From: an uncultured Eubacteriales bacterium
GTDB lineage: Bacteria; Bacillota; Clostridia; Lachnospirales; Anaerotignaceae
Reading direction: 5' to 3'
Length of the DNA: 5,258 nucleotides
Assembly (NCBI GenBank): GCA_959604475.1
Contig: CAUHBX010000093.1
Location: 1 to 5,258, forward strand
Translations under genes and position numbers: made by a program
Notes under the pieces: model-generated
What the model saw: the letters and a program-made list of their open reading frames with translations, nothing else
Told to the model about the DNA's origin: nothing
The model's database searches: none
Shown: one piece after another, positions 1 through 5,258 of the stretch
How positions within the stretch are numbered: the first letter of the stretch is position 1
Layout: each line of letters starts with the position of its first letter

Positions 1-19
1 GTTTATTTTTTCTTATCAA

Positions 20-40
20 CTGTTCAGTTCTCAAGGATCA
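20..40 (-). promoter_or_regulatory. boxA-like rRNA antitermination element in an rRNA operon leader
   Basis: On the minus strand this reads TGATCCTTGAGAACTGAACA followed by G. The core CTTGAGAACTGAACA resembles the boxA region found before 16S and 23S genes in Gram-positive bacteria (the TTTGAAAACT or TTTGAGAACT type). There the Nus factors assemble on the nascent RNA and keep polymerase from terminating. It lies about 50 bases downstream of a strong promoter on the same strand, which fits the 16S leader better than the 16S-23S spacer. The assignment rests on recalled motif similarity. The rRNA gene would lie beyond the left edge and is not visible. Confidence 0.7.
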
Positions 41-66
41 TTTATTGCTATTGTTTATCTTTTTTT

Positions 67-85
67 CTGTCTTTTCTTGCGACAG
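67..85 (-). other. Short hairpin at the 5' end of the putative rRNA leader
   Basis: The arms CTGTC and GACAG form a 5-bp stem around a 9-base loop, right after the predicted transcription start near position 86. On the minus strand it is followed by a run of A, not T, so it is not a terminator. A 5'-end stem in an rRNA leader could protect the transcript or help processing, but that role is inference. Confidence 0.35.
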
Positions 86-92
86 CTTGATT

Positions 93-150
93 ATAATACT
101 ACAATTAGATTTGAATGTCAATAGCTTTATATAACTTTTTTTAAAACTTT
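93..150 (-). promoter_or_regulatory. Strong sigma-A promoter with AT-rich upstream element, probably for an rRNA operon
   Basis: The -35 box TTGACA lies at 116-121 and is a full consensus match. The -10 box TATTAT lies at 93-98 with a 17-base spacer, so transcription should start near position 86 and run left. A TATAAT overlaps at 90-95 but would need a 20-base spacer. Positions 122-150 are almost all A and T, with runs of A and T immediately upstream of -35, like the UP elements of rRNA promoters. The boxA-like element downstream supports an rRNA operon. The UP-like tract begins directly after the stop codon of the membrane-protein gene, and no terminator hairpin is visible between them. Confidence 0.75.
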
Positions 151-1164
151 TTATATTTCTTCACAATTCGTCTTTTTATACAAAACCTTGTTTTGGACCT
201 CATTTATCTGGACTGACAGCAGAGCCCATTCTTCATAGGTCATTCCTCCATCAAAGCTTGAATTGGTAAGGTTTCTCAGAAGCTCAAGAGTTTTATCAGA
301 ATTTCTGAGCCCAATTTTCCAGTTCTTATATATTGTTAAAATTTCCGACTCGATTTTCTTTGATTTGTCACTTTCTGTTAAGTATATGTCATTTTCAACA
401 AAGCTTTTTACTATGGACATTTTAGCTTTTTCAATAGTTTGTATGCTTCCTTCTATCATTATGTCAGATGAGTTAAGATAAATACTGATATCTTCTCCTG
501 CAATATACAGTTCCCTGTCCGAAACATAATTAAATAAATCTTTCATTATACCGTTAATCATTTTAACAGGAACAGAATAAAATTTTGAAGGTATTTTCTT
601 GACAGTTCTTATATCGGCCTGACTGAGAGCAATAATTATTTCATCCATGACATATATATTGCCCTTCCCTGCAACTCCCATAGCCATGCCTTCCGCAGAT
701 TTATGCTTAAGCATTCGTTTTATTCTGATTATCGGAGTGCAAACAAGTATAACGGCCATGGTGCAGCCCAAGACAAGTGTATATCTATATCCTTTAAGCA
801 GCCATTGAGCAAATTTCGTTTTATTCTGTCTGCTTACACCCGTAATCATTGCGCCCAACGCGCCAACGCCCGGAGGTATGGCGACAACACAAATAATATA
901 CAGCAAGTGGCGCATTACCTTAGTAAATGTTTTCTCTGGGATATATCCGGTAAATATCCCAAACATGCTAGGAAAAAGCTTAGCAAGCAGGCAGTATATC
1001 CATACAAATGACAATATCATCATTATATAAAACCAAACTTTATTTTTATCAGGGAGTTTTCCGAAAAATATGTTCGTAGCCCATCCAAAAATAGTTATAA
1101 CTATTTTTATAAAAAATCTAATCAATAAAAGAAATATAAAATCAAGCAAAAGGACCAGCGGCAT
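151..1164 (-). CDS. Membrane protein of unknown function with a C-terminal soluble domain
   Basis: I do not recognise this 337-residue protein. Hydrophobic segments lie at about residues 3-27 (interrupted by R16 and K20), 43-65, 86-107 (containing a PPGVGALGAM stretch) and 127-147. A strongly basic patch, RIKRMLKHK, follows at 147-155. The remaining 180 or so residues are hydrophilic and mixed alpha/beta in appearance. The basic patch suggests this domain is cytoplasmic, but the 107-127 loop is also basic, so the topology is unsettled. Residues 156-175 (SAEGMAMGVAGKGNIYVMDE) are rich in glycine and small residues. I see no signal-peptidase site or catalytic motif. The ATG is preceded by an excellent Shine-Dalgarno, GGGAGGTGAT at 1168-1177, which fixes the start. 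The gene has its own promoter and lies between lysS and a likely rRNA operon. Its codon and base use look like its neighbours. It is clearly a gene, but its function is unknown. Confidence 0.88.
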   Translation of the reverse strand: MPLVLLLDFIFLLLIRFFIKIVITIFGWATNIFFGKLPDKNKVWFYIMMILSFVWIYCLLAKLFPSMFGIFTGYIPEKTFTKVMRHLLYIICVVAIPPGVGALGAMITGVSRQNKTKFAQWLLKGYRYTLVLGCTMAVILVCTPIIRIKRMLKHKSAEGMAMGVAGKGNIYVMDEIIIALSQADIRTVKKIPSKFYSVPVKMINGIMKDLFNYVSDRELYIAGEDISIYLNSSDIMIEGSIQTIEKAKMSIVKSFVENDIYLTESDKSKKIESEILTIYKNWKIGLRNSDKTLELLRNLTNSSFDGGMTYEEWALLSVQINEVQNKVLYKKTNCEEI

Positions 1165-1186
1165 ATTATCACCTCCCGAAAAGAAA

Positions 1187-1223
1187 GCATATTACATATA
1201 TTAATATTATATATGTAATATGC
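1187..1223. terminator. 37-base AT-rich palindrome: possible lysS terminator and/or operator
   Basis: The arms GCATATTACATATA (1187-1200) and TATATGTAATATGC (1210-1223) pair perfectly over 14 bp around a 9-base loop, with one more possible A-T pair inside. On the minus strand the hairpin is followed by TTTCTTTTC (1178-1186), so RNA reading through from lysS could form an intrinsic terminator here. On the plus strand it is followed by CCA and six T. No other terminator candidate is visible between lysS and the next gene. Stem GC content is low, so termination may be weak. The same palindrome contains the -10 box of the next gene's promoter, so it could instead be a repressor site. RNA starting from that promoter would lack the left half of the hairpin. 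Confidence 0.55.
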
Positions 1224-1235
1224 CCATTTTTTCAA
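1206..1235 (-). promoter_or_regulatory. Sigma-A promoter of the membrane-protein gene
   Basis: The -35 box TTGAAA lies at 1230-1235 (5 of 6 consensus bases). The -10 box TATAAT lies at 1206-1211 (perfect), with an 18-base spacer. Transcription should start near 1199, giving a 5' leader of about 35 bases that ends in the strong Shine-Dalgarno before the ATG at 1164. The -10 box and start site lie inside the palindrome at 1187-1223. The downstream arm would be transcribed from this promoter and the upstream arm would not. The call is by eye, from hexamers and spacing. Confidence 0.65.
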
Positions 1236-1313
1236 TCTTTCTTTAAGTATATCAGTTTAAAGGCTCCATTATAGTGGTCTCAAAATAAATTGTTTTACAT
1301 TTTCAAGAGTATT

Positions 1314-2810
1314 TTATTTTTCAAGCGGCTTCATCGTGGGGAATAATATTACGTCCCTTATACTTACCGATTCTGTCATAAGCATTACAAGCCTGTCCAC
1401 GCCAATACCTATACCTCCTGTAGGGGGCATTCCGTATTCAAGCGCTGTCAGGAAATCTTCATCTATCATATTGGCCTCATCGTCACCTGCGGCGCGCATT
1501 GCTTCTTGATGTTCAAAACGTTTCCTCTGGTCAATTGGGTCATTAAGCTCTGAATATGCATTTCCATATTCGCGGCCAACTATAAACAACTCAAATCTTT
1601 CAGTATAATCCGGCTTGCTGGGTTTTCTCTTAGTAAGTGGAGAAATTTCAACAGGATAGTCCATAATAAATGTAGGCTGAATAAGATTTTTCTCAACATA
1701 TTCCTCAAAGAACAAATTAAGAATATCCCCTTTTACATGTCTCTCCTCGAACTCAATTCCTCTTTCCTTTGCAAGTGCTTTGGCATCTTCGGTAGTAGCT
1801 ATTTCATCGAAATCTACTCCGGCATATTTTTTAACCGCGTCTACCATTGTAAGTCTCTCAAATGGTTTGCCTAAGTCGAGCTCATAACCGCCGTAATTGA
1901 GAGTAGTCGAACCAACCACATTCTGCGCTATTGTTCTGAAAAGTCCCTCTGCAAGGTCCATCATGCCATGGTAGTCCGTAAACGCCTGATAAATTTCTAT
2001 GAGTGTAAATTCGGGATTATGACGTATGTCAATACCTTCATTTCTGAATACACGTCCTATCTCATATACCCTCTCAAGCCCTCCGACAATCAGCCTTTTA
2101 AGAGGAAGCTCAAGCGCAATACGGCAGTACATATCTATATCAAGCGCATTATGATGTGTAATAAACGGCCTTGCTGCCGCACCGCCAGGTATAGTCTGTA
2201 GCACAGGTGTCTCTACCTCCAAAAATCCTTTTGAGTCAAGGTAGTTCCTGATTTCTCTTAGAACCGCTGAACGTTTAATGAAAGTATCCTTTACCTCCGG
2301 ATTAACGATAAGGTCAAGATATCTCTGTCTATATCTAAGCTCCTGGTCATTAAGGCCATGAAATTTCTCGGGCAGAACCTTAAGGCTTTTGGACAAAAGA
2401 ACGATTTCACTTGCTCTTACAGAAATTTCACCCTTCTGAGTTCTGAATACTATCCCTTTAATTCCTATAATATCTCCAATATCAAATTTTTTAAATGCAA
2501 GATAGCTTTCCTCTCCTACATCATTTTTGCTTATATAACCCTGCATTCTGCCGTTTCTGTCCTGAATATTTATAAATGACGCCTTACCCATTACACGCTT
2601 GTTCATAAGTCTTCCGGCTATGCTTACTTCCTTATCTTCAAGCTCGTCAAAATTTTCAGTTATATCACTGCTGTGATGAGTAACTTCATATTTAACTATC
2701 TCAAACGGGTCTCTGCCATCGGCCTGGAGGGCAGCAAGCTTGTCTCTTCTGAAACCCTCCTGCTCAGACAGCTGGCTGGCTGTTAATTCTTTAGTATTTT
2801 CTTCCGACAC
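1314..2810 (-). CDS. lysS: Lysyl-tRNA synthetase, class II
   Basis: This 498-residue enzyme joins lysine to tRNA-Lys using ATP in the cytoplasm (EC 6.1.1.6), and the length is typical of bacterial LysS. An N-terminal OB-fold anticodon-binding domain spans about residues 55-150. The class II catalytic core follows. The motif 1 region is [13 protein letters not shown] (190-202), and [18 protein letters not shown] (207-224) is a LysRS signature. Motif 2 is [20 protein letters not shown] (255-274), the lysine-site segment is AYSELNDP (418-425), and motif 3 is [12 protein letters not shown] (466-477). It ends with the usual LFPTMKP near the C-terminus. No key residue looks missing. Translation starts at GTG (2808-2810), 8 bases after AGGAGG. 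It lies 21 bases downstream of greA with no terminator between, so the two are probably co-transcribed from the greA promoter. Its stop codon is about 90 bases before the large palindrome. Confidence 0.98.
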   Translation of the reverse strand: MSEENTKELTASQLSEQEGFRRDKLAALQADGRDPFEIVKYEVTHHSSDITENFDELEDKEVSIAGRLMNKRVMGKASFINIQDRNGRMQGYISKNDVGEESYLAFKKFDIGDIIGIKGIVFRTQKGEISVRASEIVLLSKSLKVLPEKFHGLNDQELRYRQRYLDLIVNPEVKDTFIKRSAVLREIRNYLDSKGFLEVETPVLQTIPGGAAARPFITHHNALDIDMYCRIALELPLKRLIVGGLERVYEIGRVFRNEGIDIRHNPEFTLIEIYQAFTDYHGMMDLAEGLFRTIAQNVVGSTTLNYGGYELDLGKPFERLTMVDAVKKYAGVDFDEIATTEDAKALAKERGIEFEERHVKGDILNLFFEEYVEKNLIQPTFIMDYPVEISPLTKRKPSKPDYTERFELFIVGREYGNAYSELNDPIDQRKRFEHQEAMRAAGDDEANMIDEDFLTALEYGMPPTGGIGIGVDRLVMLMTESVSIRDVILFPTMKPLEK

Positions 2811-2818
2811 CTTAATTT

Positions 2819-2824
2819 CCTCCT
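2819..2824 (-). promoter_or_regulatory. Ribosome-binding site that fixes the GTG start of lysS
   Basis: AGGAGG on the minus strand lies 8 bases before the GTG at 2808-2810, in the 21-base gap after greA. The only nearby upstream ATG, at 2833-2835, is out of frame with lysS and overlaps the greA stop codon. The GTG is therefore the best supported start. Confidence 0.85.
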
Positions 2825-2831
2825 AATGTTA

Positions 2832-3320
2832 TCATCTAGAAATTGCAATCACTTTAAATCCTACTATTCCTCCCGGAGTTTCTATCTCAACCTCATCGCC
2901 AATTTTATGTCCAAGAAGTCCTCTTCCCACAGGCGACTCATTCGATATTTTTCCATTTTCCATATTCATCGGGTCAGCCTCGGCTGAGCCTACAATTGCA
3001 TATTCAACTTCCTCTTCAAACTCGACATCCCATATTTTAACTTTGCTTCCTACTGTTATAATTTCAGAGCTGACCTCATCATCATCAATAACCTCAGCAT
3101 TACGGAGCATTTTTTCTATTACAACTATTCTGGACTCAATTTCGCCCTGCTCTTCTTTAGCGGCATCGTATTCGGCATTCTCTGAAAGGTCTCCCTGGCC
3201 TCTTGCTTCCTTAATTTTTTCCGCAACTTCTTTTCTTCTGACAGTCTTTAATTCCTCAAGCTCCTCTTCAAGCTTTTTAAGGCCTTCATATGTTAAAACA
3301 ACTTTTTTATTTTCTGACAT
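2832..3320 (-). CDS. greA: Transcription elongation factor GreA
   Basis: GreA (162 residues; the family is usually about 158) enters the secondary channel of RNA polymerase. There it stimulates cleavage of the backtracked RNA 3' end, rescuing arrested complexes. Residues about 10-78 form the N-terminal antiparallel coiled coil. Its tip carries the conserved [20 protein letters not shown] block (39-58), with the acidic pair D44 and E47 matching the catalytic tip residues of E. coli GreA. Residues about 85-162 form the FKBP-like domain that binds polymerase, including [18 protein letters not shown] (125-142) and the ending [16 protein letters not shown]. The ATG is preceded by AAGGAG at 3328-3333 with 7-base spacing. 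It is the first gene of the greA-lysS operon, behind a consensus promoter and a leader of about 60 bases with a small hairpin. This gene pair recurs in Clostridia. Confidence 0.98.
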   Translation of the reverse strand: MSENKKVVLTYEGLKKLEEELEELKTVRRKEVAEKIKEARGQGDLSENAEYDAAKEEQGEIESRIVVIEKMLRNAEVIDDDEVSSEIITVGSKVKIWDVEFEEEVEYAIVGSAEADPMNMENGKISNESPVGRGLLGHKIGDEVEIETPGGIVGFKVIAISR

Positions 3321-3352
3321 AAGCCCACTCCTTATTTACATTTCAGTTAAAC

Positions 3353-3368
3353 GTCTTGATTTCAAGAC
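3353..3368 (-). other. Perfect inverted repeat (hairpin) in the greA leader
   Basis: GTCTTGA and TCAAGAC are exact inverted repeats. As RNA this gives a 6-bp stem with a 4-base loop (AAAU). It lies in the 5' untranslated leader, about 15-30 bases after the predicted transcription start and 20 bases before the Shine-Dalgarno. No T tract follows on the minus strand, so it does not look like an attenuator on its own. It could be a leader RNA structure or a protein-binding site. Confidence 0.5.
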
Positions 3369-3389
3369 AAATAATATCATATCTCAAGA

Positions 3390-3418
3390 ATTATAAACTA
3401 CCTTTAAAAGCTTGTCAA
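3390..3418 (-). promoter_or_regulatory. Full-consensus sigma-A promoter of the greA-lysS operon
   Basis: TTGACA (3413-3418) and TATAAT (3390-3395) are both perfect and separated by exactly 17 bases. Transcription should start near 3383, giving a leader of about 60 bases before the greA ATG. The -35 box lies inside the last codons of the upstream gene, whose TAA (3404-3406) falls in the spacer. A promoter this close to consensus implies high constitutive expression unless it is held in check. Confidence 0.88.
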
Positions 3419-4216
3419 CGGAGATAAACCGATATTTTCAATAAGAATCAACTTTTCTCGGCAATTTATATTACCATCCGCTAACCTTTTGAAATTATTA
3501 TTAACTGCGTACATAGCGCACTCTGCTTTTTCCGAAGATATTTCTGTTCCACTATTTTTTATAACTACAGAATTTACAATATGGATATCGCCTCTTATTT
3601 TCCTAATATGGCGCAGCCGCTTTTCATCATTTGCCAAGTCATAGTACAAACAGCCGTTTTTCAGTAAGTAATCATAATTTTCACTCCTTAAAGCACAATT
3701 TATGACAACGTCCGCGTTTTTAAAATTTTCATGCTTAAACCTGTTTATAAGCTGTATATTTATTCCAAATTCTTTAAAAAAATATTCGACTGTATCAGAA
3801 TACTTGTAGCTTTCATCGGTTAGAAGAGATAAATAATTAACGCTTGGACATAAAACGCATAAAAGTGTTTCCGTTAAATCCTTCTCCCCGCCTATAATAA
3901 CAACCTCATCTGTTGTCTTAACTCTGTTTAGGGCAAGTAAAGCCATTATTGTCCTCCCATTGGACGTATACACACCTTCAAATTGTTCTCCCACAATTGA
4001 TATTACGCCTTTTTCATTTAAAAAGCTCTGAACCTTAGCAGCTGCTCTTTTCCTACTTTTTTCGTCAGCGTTTCTTGATAAATTAAATCTTACTATGTAT
4101 CCTTCCGCTCCCAATACAGCTTCATCTTCAGTTGTATAGGGATTAAAAACCGAATTTAACCGGTTAAATATGATATTTTGGTCTATTTCAGAATATTTGA
4201 TTTCAGCAAATTTCAT
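3404..4216 (-). CDS. Protein of unknown function, faint Rossmann-like pattern
   Basis: I do not recognise this 270-residue protein. It looks cytoplasmic, with no signal peptide or membrane span. From about residue 100 the order of strands and helices resembles a nucleotide-binding Rossmann fold. There is a strand ending in two glycines (DEVVIIGGEKDLTETLL, 103-119), a second strand (VNYLSLLTDE, 126-135), then NIQLINRF (153-160), ADVVINCAL (168-176) and GCLYYDLAND (188-197). ADVVINC followed by YYDLAND recalls dehydrogenases such as shikimate dehydrogenase. However, the glycine-rich loop is incomplete and no catalytic lysine-aspartate pair is evident, so an enzyme function is not supported. The motif TSNGRTIMALLAL (84-96) may be conserved. 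I chose the ATG at 4214-4216 because GGGGTGAT lies just before it. An in-frame ATG at 4303 lies inside the glyQS terminator and has no ribosome-binding site. The greA promoter overlaps its 3' end. Confidence 0.85.
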   Translation of the reverse strand: MKFAEIKYSEIDQNIIFNRLNSVFNPYTTEDEAVLGAEGYIVRFNLSRNADEKSRKRAAAKVQSFLNEKGVISIVGEQFEGVYTSNGRTIMALLALNRVKTTDEVVIIGGEKDLTETLLCVLCPSVNYLSLLTDESYKYSDTVEYFFKEFGINIQLINRFKHENFKNADVVINCALRSENYDYLLKNGCLYYDLANDEKRLRHIRKIRGDIHIVNSVVIKNSGTEISSEKAECAMYAVNNNFKRLADGNINCREKLILIENIGLSPLTSF

Positions 4217-4217
4217 A

Positions 4218-4241
4218 ATATCACCCCATATACAGTGATAT
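4218..4241 (-). promoter_or_regulatory. Ribosome-binding site that fixes the start, inside a small inverted repeat
   Basis: GGGGTGAT on the minus strand (4220-4227) lies 3 bases before the ATG at 4216. Its GGTGAT core has the same spacing as in the GGAGGTGAT site of the membrane-protein gene. ATATCAC (4235-4241 as read on the minus strand) and GTGATAT (4218-4224) are a perfect 7-bp inverted repeat with a 10-base loop. If the stem forms in RNA, it would cover the GTGAT half of the Shine-Dalgarno. The site is solid; regulation by the hairpin is inference. Confidence 0.6.
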
Positions 4242-4255
4242 ATGAGGCTTAGTGG

Positions 4256-4290
4256 AAAAAAATTCTTGGTTTCTGAAAATAAAAAACCAA
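4256..4290 (-). other. Possible second, weaker terminator hairpin after glyQS
   Basis: On the minus strand TTGGTTT (4284-4290) can pair with AAACCAA (4266-4272) across an 11-base loop. GAA and seven T (4256-4262) follow. It shares its first four bases with the end of the main terminator stem, so the two structures compete. It may be a back-up terminator, or a chance product of AT-rich sequence. Confidence 0.35.
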
Positions 4291-4320
4291 ATACTGGAAC
4301 CAATCAGTATTTGGCTTTTT
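4281..4320. terminator. Rho-independent terminator after glyQS, symmetrical on both strands
   Basis: CCAAATACTG (4287-4296) and CAGTATTTGG (4305-4314) form a perfect 10-bp stem with an 8-base loop. On the minus strand six T follow the stem (4281-4286) and then further T-rich sequence, which suits termination of glyQS, whose stop codon is 17 bases upstream of the 4320 end. On the plus strand the stem is followed by C and five T, so it could also stop antisense transcription. It separates glyQS from the next gene. Confidence 0.9.
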
Positions 4321-4336
4321 AAGGAATTATCTTAAA

Positions 4337-5258
4337 TTAAAACTCCATTTTTTCTTCAAGATAAGCGGCAAGCTCATCAACTTTTATTCTAATCTGTTCC
4401 ATAGAGTCCCTGTCGCGGACTGTGACGGAATTGTCCTCAAGTGTGTCAAAATCTACGGTTATACAGAAAGGAGTACCGATTTCATCCTGTCTTCTATAGC
4501 GCTTTCCAATGCTACCAGACTCATCATATTCGCAGTTAAAGCGTTTGGACAATTTATGGAATATCTCTGTCGCAGGCTCAGAAAGCTTCTTAGAAAGCGG
4601 AAGCACAGCGGCCTTTACAGGTGCAATGGCAGGATGGAAATGAAGCACTGTTCTCACATCATTTTCTCCCACTTCTTCCTCGTCATAAGCGTCACAGAGG
4701 AATGCGAGGGCTACACGGTCAGCTCCAAGTGAAGGTTCTATAACATAAGGAATATATTTCTCATTTTTATTCTGGTCAAAATAAGACATATCTTCTCCCG
4801 ATGTATTTTGATGCTGTGTAAGGTCGTAATCCGTCCTGTCAGCCACTCCCCAAAGCTCTCCCCAGCCAAACGGGAAAAGGTACTCAATATCCGATGTAGC
4901 TTTGCTGTAGAAACACAGCTCTTCAGGGCTGTGGTCACGAACACGTGTATTTTCAACCTTTAAGCCAAGGTCTTTAAGCCAGTCTATACAGTACTGTTTC
5001 CAGTATGCAAACCATTCAAGGTCAGTATCCGGCTCACAGAAAAATTCAAGCTCCATCTGCTCAAACTCTCTCGTACGGAAAGTAAAGTTACCCGGCGTAA
5101 TTTCATTTCTGAATGATTTTCCTATCTGGCCGATTCCAAATGGAAGCTTTTTTCTTGAAGTACGCTGTACATTCTTGAAGTTTACAAAGATACCCTGTGC
5201 TGTTTCGGGGCGGAGGTATACGGTATTTTTTGCATCCTCAGTTACACCCTGGAACGTT
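4337..5258 (-). CDS. glyQS: Glycyl-tRNA synthetase, single-chain alpha2 type (partial, N-terminus outside the window)
   Basis: This enzyme charges tRNA-Gly with glycine (EC 6.1.1.14) and belongs to the class II, eukaryote-like dimeric type, not the alpha2beta2 GlyQ/GlyS type. The reading frame is open to the right edge (codons from 5257), and 306 residues are visible. The family is about 460 long, so roughly the first 150, including the start and motif 1, are missing. In fragment numbering, [13 protein letters not shown] is at 15-27, motif 2 ([19 protein letters not shown]) is at 49-67, [14 protein letters not shown] is at 133-146, and motif 3 ([14 protein letters not shown]) is at 174-187. 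The anticodon-binding domain runs from about 212 ([14 protein letters not shown]) to the end. An internal ATG at 5056 lies directly after motif 2 and is not the start. A strong terminator follows. Any upstream regulation, such as a T-box leader, would lie outside the window. Confidence 0.97.
   Translation of the reverse strand, partial: TFQGVTEDAKNTVYLRPETAQGIFVNFKNVQRTSRKKLPFGIGQIGKSFRNEITPGNFTFRTREFEQMELEFFCEPDTDLEWFAYWKQYCIDWLKDLGLKVENTRVRDHSPEELCFYSKATSDIEYLFPFGWGELWGVADRTDYDLTQHQNTSGEDMSYFDQNKNEKYIPYVIEPSLGADRVALAFLCDAYDEEEVGENDVRTVLHFHPAIAPVKAAVLPLSKKLSEPATEIFHKLSKRFNCEYDESGSIGKRYRRQDEIGTPFCITVDFDTLEDNSVTVRDRDSMEQIRIKVDELAAYLEEKMEF

Noticed and set aside
703..1011. Plus-strand open frame of 102 residues opposite the membrane-protein gene, and similar short plus-strand frames within lysS and greA
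   Set aside because: They lie wholly inside well supported minus-strand genes, lack convincing ribosome-binding sites and have low-complexity or unremarkable translations.
1268..1273. A second TATAAT on the minus strand between lysS and the membrane-protein gene
   Set aside because: No acceptable -35 box lies 16-18 bases upstream; the nearest TTGAAA is 27 bases away. The promoter at 1206-1235 is far better.
1251..1313. Possible T-box or other riboswitch between lysS and the next gene
   Set aside because: I see no T-box sequence, specifier loop or conserved riboswitch core. The gap is short and otherwise featureless apart from a weak CTTTAA/TTAAAG repeat.
4217..4280. Possible sporulation sigma-factor promoter (CATATATC-like -10) upstream of the unknown gene
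   Set aside because: The -10 match is partial and no matching -35 is convincing, so it is not reported as a feature.
4217..4303. An in-frame upstream extension of the unknown gene starting at an ATG at 4303, adding 29 residues
   Set aside because: That ATG lies in the loop of the glyQS terminator, has no Shine-Dalgarno, and the extension would be translated from terminator sequence. The ATG at 4216 has a good ribosome-binding site.
4738..4956. A 72-residue minus-strand frame inside glyQS
   Set aside because: It overlaps the conserved catalytic region of glyQS in another frame and has no ribosome-binding site or recognisable product.
4337..5056. glyQS as a complete 239-residue gene starting at the ATG at 5056
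   Set aside because: The frame stays open to the right edge and encodes the LRPETAQG segment and motif 2 upstream of that ATG, so it is an internal methionine.

Overview
This window looks like ordinary chromosome from a low-GC, Gram-positive bacterium, most likely a member of the Clostridia. The evidence is the AT-rich sequence with strong purine-rich Shine-Dalgarno sites, sigma-A promoters with near-perfect hexamers, a single-chain (alpha2) glycyl-tRNA synthetase, a greA-lysS pair, and a Gram-positive-type rRNA leader signal at the left edge. I cannot name the genus. Every gene I can support is on the minus strand, so transcription runs from right to left. No stretch longer than 300 bases lacks a gene.

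From right to left (5' to 3' of transcription): (1) The right edge cuts glyQS. The last 306 residues are present, with class II motifs 2 and 3 and the anticodon-binding domain. A strong, roughly symmetrical intrinsic terminator follows. (2) A 270-residue protein of unknown function comes next, with a faint Rossmann-like pattern. Its start is set by a ribosome-binding site just before codon 1. (3) A consensus sigma-A promoter overlaps the 3' end of that gene and drives greA (transcript-cleavage factor) and lysS (class II lysyl-tRNA synthetase, GTG start). These two are 21 bases apart and form an operon. (4) A 149-base gap holds a 37-base near-perfect palindrome. A strong promoter has its -10 in the middle of that palindrome. 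(5) Next is a 337-residue membrane protein of unknown function. (6) The last 150 bases (positions 1-150) look like the start of an rRNA operon that continues beyond the left edge. They hold an AT-rich upstream element, a TTGACA-17-TATTAT promoter, a short leader hairpin and a boxA-like antitermination element. The rRNA itself is not in the window. lysS lying next to an rRNA operon is a known arrangement in Firmicutes (for example Bacillus subtilis lysS-rrnJ).

The theme is translation and transcription housekeeping: two aminoacyl-tRNA synthetases, a transcription elongation factor and an rRNA promoter. I see no mobile element, CRISPR array, toxin-antitoxin pair, tRNA or defence system, and no convincing new system. 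The best leads are the two uncharacterised proteins and the palindrome built around the promoter of the membrane-protein gene.
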